Below the pieces are notes generated by a model, which was not told the DNA's origin, made no database searches, and was given only the letters and a program-made list of their open reading frames with translations. A program made the position numbers and the translations under genes. Positions 51,627 through 53,339 of a stretch of DNA of 53,339 bases are shown in pieces. This DNA is from an uncultured Acidobacteriaceae bacterium (GTDB lineage: Bacteria > Acidobacteriota > Terriglobia > Terriglobales > Acidobacteriaceae), in the NCBI GenBank assembly GCA_903911925.1, contig CAIWFH010000184.1:1-53339 (forward strand). The letters are read 5' to 3'. Each line of letters begins with the position of its first letter. The stretch's first letter is position 1.

Positions 51627-52658
51627 ATGCGAAAGCTGCTGAATACGCTGCACGTGATGACTCAAGGCGCCTACTTGCACCGAGATGGAGAGACCATTGC
51701 CATCAAGGTCGGGCAGGAGTTGAAATTGCGCATCCCTGTGCACACGCTGGAAGGGCTGGTGTGCTGGGGGCAGGTTGCATGCAGCCCGCCGCTGCTTGGG
51801 CTTTGCTGCGAGCGGGGTGTTGGAATCTCGTTCCTTACAGAGCAGGGAAAGTTTCTGGCACGCGTGACTGGGCCGGTCTCAGGCAACGTTCTGCTGCGTC
51901 GCCAACAGTATCGAATGGCCGATGGAGCGGACGGAGCGCTCACCACTGTACAGACTATTGTCGCGGCAAAGATCGCAAATAGCAGAGTGGTCCTTTTGCG
52001 GGCAGCGCGTGAGGTTGCCGATGAGGTGAGCGAGAAGGAGTTGCGCGAGGCTGCAAACGGACTCTCATGGGCCGGGCTGGAGGCTGCGCGCGCCCCGTCT
52101 ATCGATGAAGCGCGCGGACATGAAGGCTCCGCTGGACAAACTTACTTCTCGGTCTTCGACCGCATGATAGCTGGAGATCGTGAGGCATTCCATTTCGATG
52201 GCCGCTCCCGCCGGCCGCCGCTGGATCGCGTCAATGCCCTGCTGTCGTTCGTCTATGCGCTACTCCGGCACGACATCGAATCGGCGCTCGAGAGCGTCGG
52301 GCTCGACCCGGCAGTTGGCTTTCTGCACACAGACCGGCCAGGCCGGCCGAGCCTTGCGCTCGACTTGATGGAAGAACTGCGCGCCGTGCTGGCCGACCGC
52401 CTGGTGTTAACCCTCATCAACCGGCGGCAAGTGCAGGGCTCTGGATTTACCGAGCAGGATGGTGGTGGCATTCTGATGGCCGATGCAACTCGAAAAAGTG
52501 TCGTCGCCGCCTGGCAGGAGCGCAAACAAGACGAGATAGAGCACCCCTTCTTGAAGGAGCGGATTCCGGTAGGGCTGGTTCCCTATACACAGGCTCTGTT
52601 GCTGGCGCGTTACGTGCGCGGCGGACTGGACGCGTACCCCGCGTTCTTTTGGAGATGA
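51627..52658 (+). CDS. cas1: Cas1 integrase
   Basis: Cas1, with Cas2, inserts new spacers. The 343-residue protein has the N-terminal strand domain (LNTLHVMTQGAYLHRDGETI). The helical catalytic domain carries the metal ligands: glutamate in RGHEGSAGQTYF, histidine in GFLHTDRPGRPSLALDLMEE, and an acidic residue in the same helix. The I-C type family is clear. It overlaps nothing; cas2 begins seven bases later. Confidence 0.95.
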   Translation: MRKLLNTLHVMTQGAYLHRDGETIAIKVGQELKLRIPVHTLEGLVCWGQVACSPPLLGLCCERGVGISFLTEQGKFLARVTGPVSGNVLLRRQQYRMADGADGALTTVQTIVAAKIANSRVVLLRAAREVADEVSEKELREAANGLSWAGLEAARAPSIDEARGHEGSAGQTYFSVFDRMIAGDREAFHFDGRSRRPPLDRVNALLSFVYALLRHDIESALESVGLDPAVGFLHTDRPGRPSLALDLMEELRAVLADRLVLTLINRRQVQGSGFTEQDGGGILMADATRKSVVAAWQERKQDEIEHPFLKERIPVGLVPYTQALLLARYVRGGLDAYPAFFWR

Positions 52659-52665
52659 CCCGGTC

Positions 52666-52956
52666 ATGATGGTCCTTGTCAGTTATGACGTATGCACCCT
52701 TGATGTTGCTGGCCGCCGCAGGCTTCGCCGGGTGGCACGGTTGTGCGAGAATCATGGCCAGCGGGTGCAGAACTCGGTCTTTGAATGCCTCGTTGACGCT
52801 GCCCAATGGGTAGTCTTGCGCGCGGGCCTTGTGTCGGAAGCCGATCCCGCACAGGACAGCCTCCGCTTCTACTTTCTTGGATCGGAATGGAAGCGGCGAG
52901 TCGAGCATGTCGGTACCAAGGTCGCCTACGACCCGGAAGGTCCTCTCATACTGTGA
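52666..52956 (+). CDS. cas2: Cas2
   Basis: This 96-residue ferredoxin-fold protein starts MMVLVSYDVCTLDVAGRRRL, with the Cas2 aspartate in SYDV. It has NHGQRVQNSVFECLVD in the middle, as usual. It bridges the two Cas1 dimers in the adaptation complex. The ATG at 52666 is followed by a second ATG, and either could be used. A small inverted repeat lies just after the stop (52957-52974). Confidence 0.95.
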   Translation: MMVLVSYDVCTLDVAGRRRLRRVARLCENHGQRVQNSVFECLVDAAQWVVLRAGLVSEADPAQDSLRFYFLGSEWKRRVEHVGTKVAYDPEGPLIL

Positions 52957-52974
52957 CCTCTCCGCCTAGAGAGG
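52957..52974 (+). terminator. Weak hairpin after cas2
   Basis: CCTCTC (52957-52962) and GAGAGG (52969-52974) pair with a 6-base loop. No T-tract follows. It may mark the cas transcript end before the leader. Confidence 0.35.
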
Positions 52975-53165
52975 GGGACAACCTCTCGCGCGGACCCAAA
53001 GCGAGCACGGTTTTCCCGCGAGATTCGCGCGGCGTCTAACCTGCAGATTTTCAAAGAGATTCTCCCTAAACAAGTTGATCGCGTTCTTCAAAAGATCACT
53101 CGCAAGGTCAGTTCGCAATTATGGCATGATATCTCTAACGCATGGAGCAGGTTAACCCATGCGCC
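52975..53165 (+). promoter_or_regulatory. CRISPR leader
   Basis: This stretch lies between cas2 and the first repeat. The part nearest the array (53040-53150) is more AT-rich than the flanks, as is usual for a leader. The last 27 bases hold an inverted repeat, CGCATGG (53139-53145) and CCATGCG (53157-53163), two bases before the first repeat. A promoter is expected but I cannot fix its boxes. Confidence 0.7.
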
Positions 53166-53339
53166 GTCGCCCTCCACGCGGAGGGCGTGGATTGAAACTT
53201 CAGGTGTGATAAGGTGCGTACGTGCCTGGCAGTAGTCGCCCTCCACGCGGAGGGCGTGGATTGAAACATCCAACACCACTCCGGCGAAGTCAGACGGCTC
53301 GTCGCCCTCCACGCGGAGGGCGTGGATTGAAACTGGAGG
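53166..53339 (+). CRISPR. Type I-C CRISPR array, first three repeats (runs off window)
   Basis: Three identical 33-base repeats lie at 53166-53198, 53235-53267 and 53301-53333. The repeat begins GTCGCCCTCCACGCGGAGGG and ends CGTGGATTGAAAC; CGCCCTC/GAGGGCG forms its stem. Spacers: 53199-53234 (36 bases), 53268-53300 (33 bases), and the start of a third at 53334. The ATTGAAAC end is standard for type I-C. The leader side is left, so the youngest spacers are the ones seen. Confidence 0.98.

Noticed and set aside
53088..53312. 74-residue minus-strand ORF with VSIHALRVEGD repeats
   Set aside because: It is the known false ORF formed by translating CRISPR repeats.

Overview
The window reads as the chromosome of a Gram-negative soil-type Acidobacteriota (Terriglobia / Acidobacteriaceae-like). 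This rests on gene content read by eye: two tandem ADOP-type (acidobacterial duplicated orphan permease) proteins behind a PadR regulator, an LptD outer-membrane translocon, an ExbB-ExbD-ExbD set, a CE15 glucuronoyl-esterase-like enzyme, and an orphan protein of a kind I associate with this group. No database search was possible.

Layout. 1-2.9 kb: the end of an ExbB/TolQ protein, two ExbD proteins and a TPR lipoprotein (plus strand), then a decayed GH31 glycosidase tail (about 3.1-3.4 kb). 3.7-8.5 kb: a minus-strand envelope cluster, lptD > DsbA-like lipoprotein > SurA-like PPIase, which groups the LPS translocon with the two kinds of helper that mature it in model bacteria. 8.7-16.2 kb: an RDD membrane protein, a frameshifted GIY-YIG nuclease between inverted repeats, an orphan Cys-rich protein, ROK protein, SthA-like transhydrogenase, chemoreceptor and cytochrome c. 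16.7-21.5 kb: a UbiA-family prenyltransferase with a GT-C type membrane glycosyltransferase, a CE15-like esterase and a GNAT enzyme. 21.6-27.5 kb: PadR and two ADOP permeases. 27.6-30 kb: yceD-rpmF-plsX-Trm112-like housekeeping genes. 30.1-37.7 kb: two further MacB-type permeases, an L-fucose-isomerase-like protein and a translationally coupled reductase / acyl-adenylating enzyme pair. 38.4-42.5 kb: a 1379-residue secreted repeat protein (putative Ig, Big_3-like and CHB_HEX-like repeats) preceded by an FN3 remnant and closed by two strong terminators.

From 42.9 kb the window becomes an accessory island. It starts with exactly the 5' half of a tRNA-Leu(UAG), then a protein with two HNH/His-Me-finger modules, an excisionase-like HTH protein, an unknown protein, and a short HsdM (type I methylase) remnant. 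Directly against that remnant begins a complete type I-C CRISPR-Cas operon (cas3-cas5c-cas8c-cas7c-cas4-cas1-cas2, 45.3-53.0 kb), followed by a leader and the first three repeats of an array that runs off the window. Inside cas8c a textbook Shine-Dalgarno and GTG mark a probable separate Cas11c product.

The best non-genic signals are: a dispersed hairpin element present three times with compensating stem changes (24.7, 33.4 and 33.7 kb), one copy of which supplies the start codon of a gene; the 16-bp inverted repeats around the GIY-YIG remnant; the half tRNA; and the internal cas11c start. I did not find a defence or metabolic system that is clearly new. The repeat families and the tRNA/HNH/HsdM-remnant island are the places I would look first.
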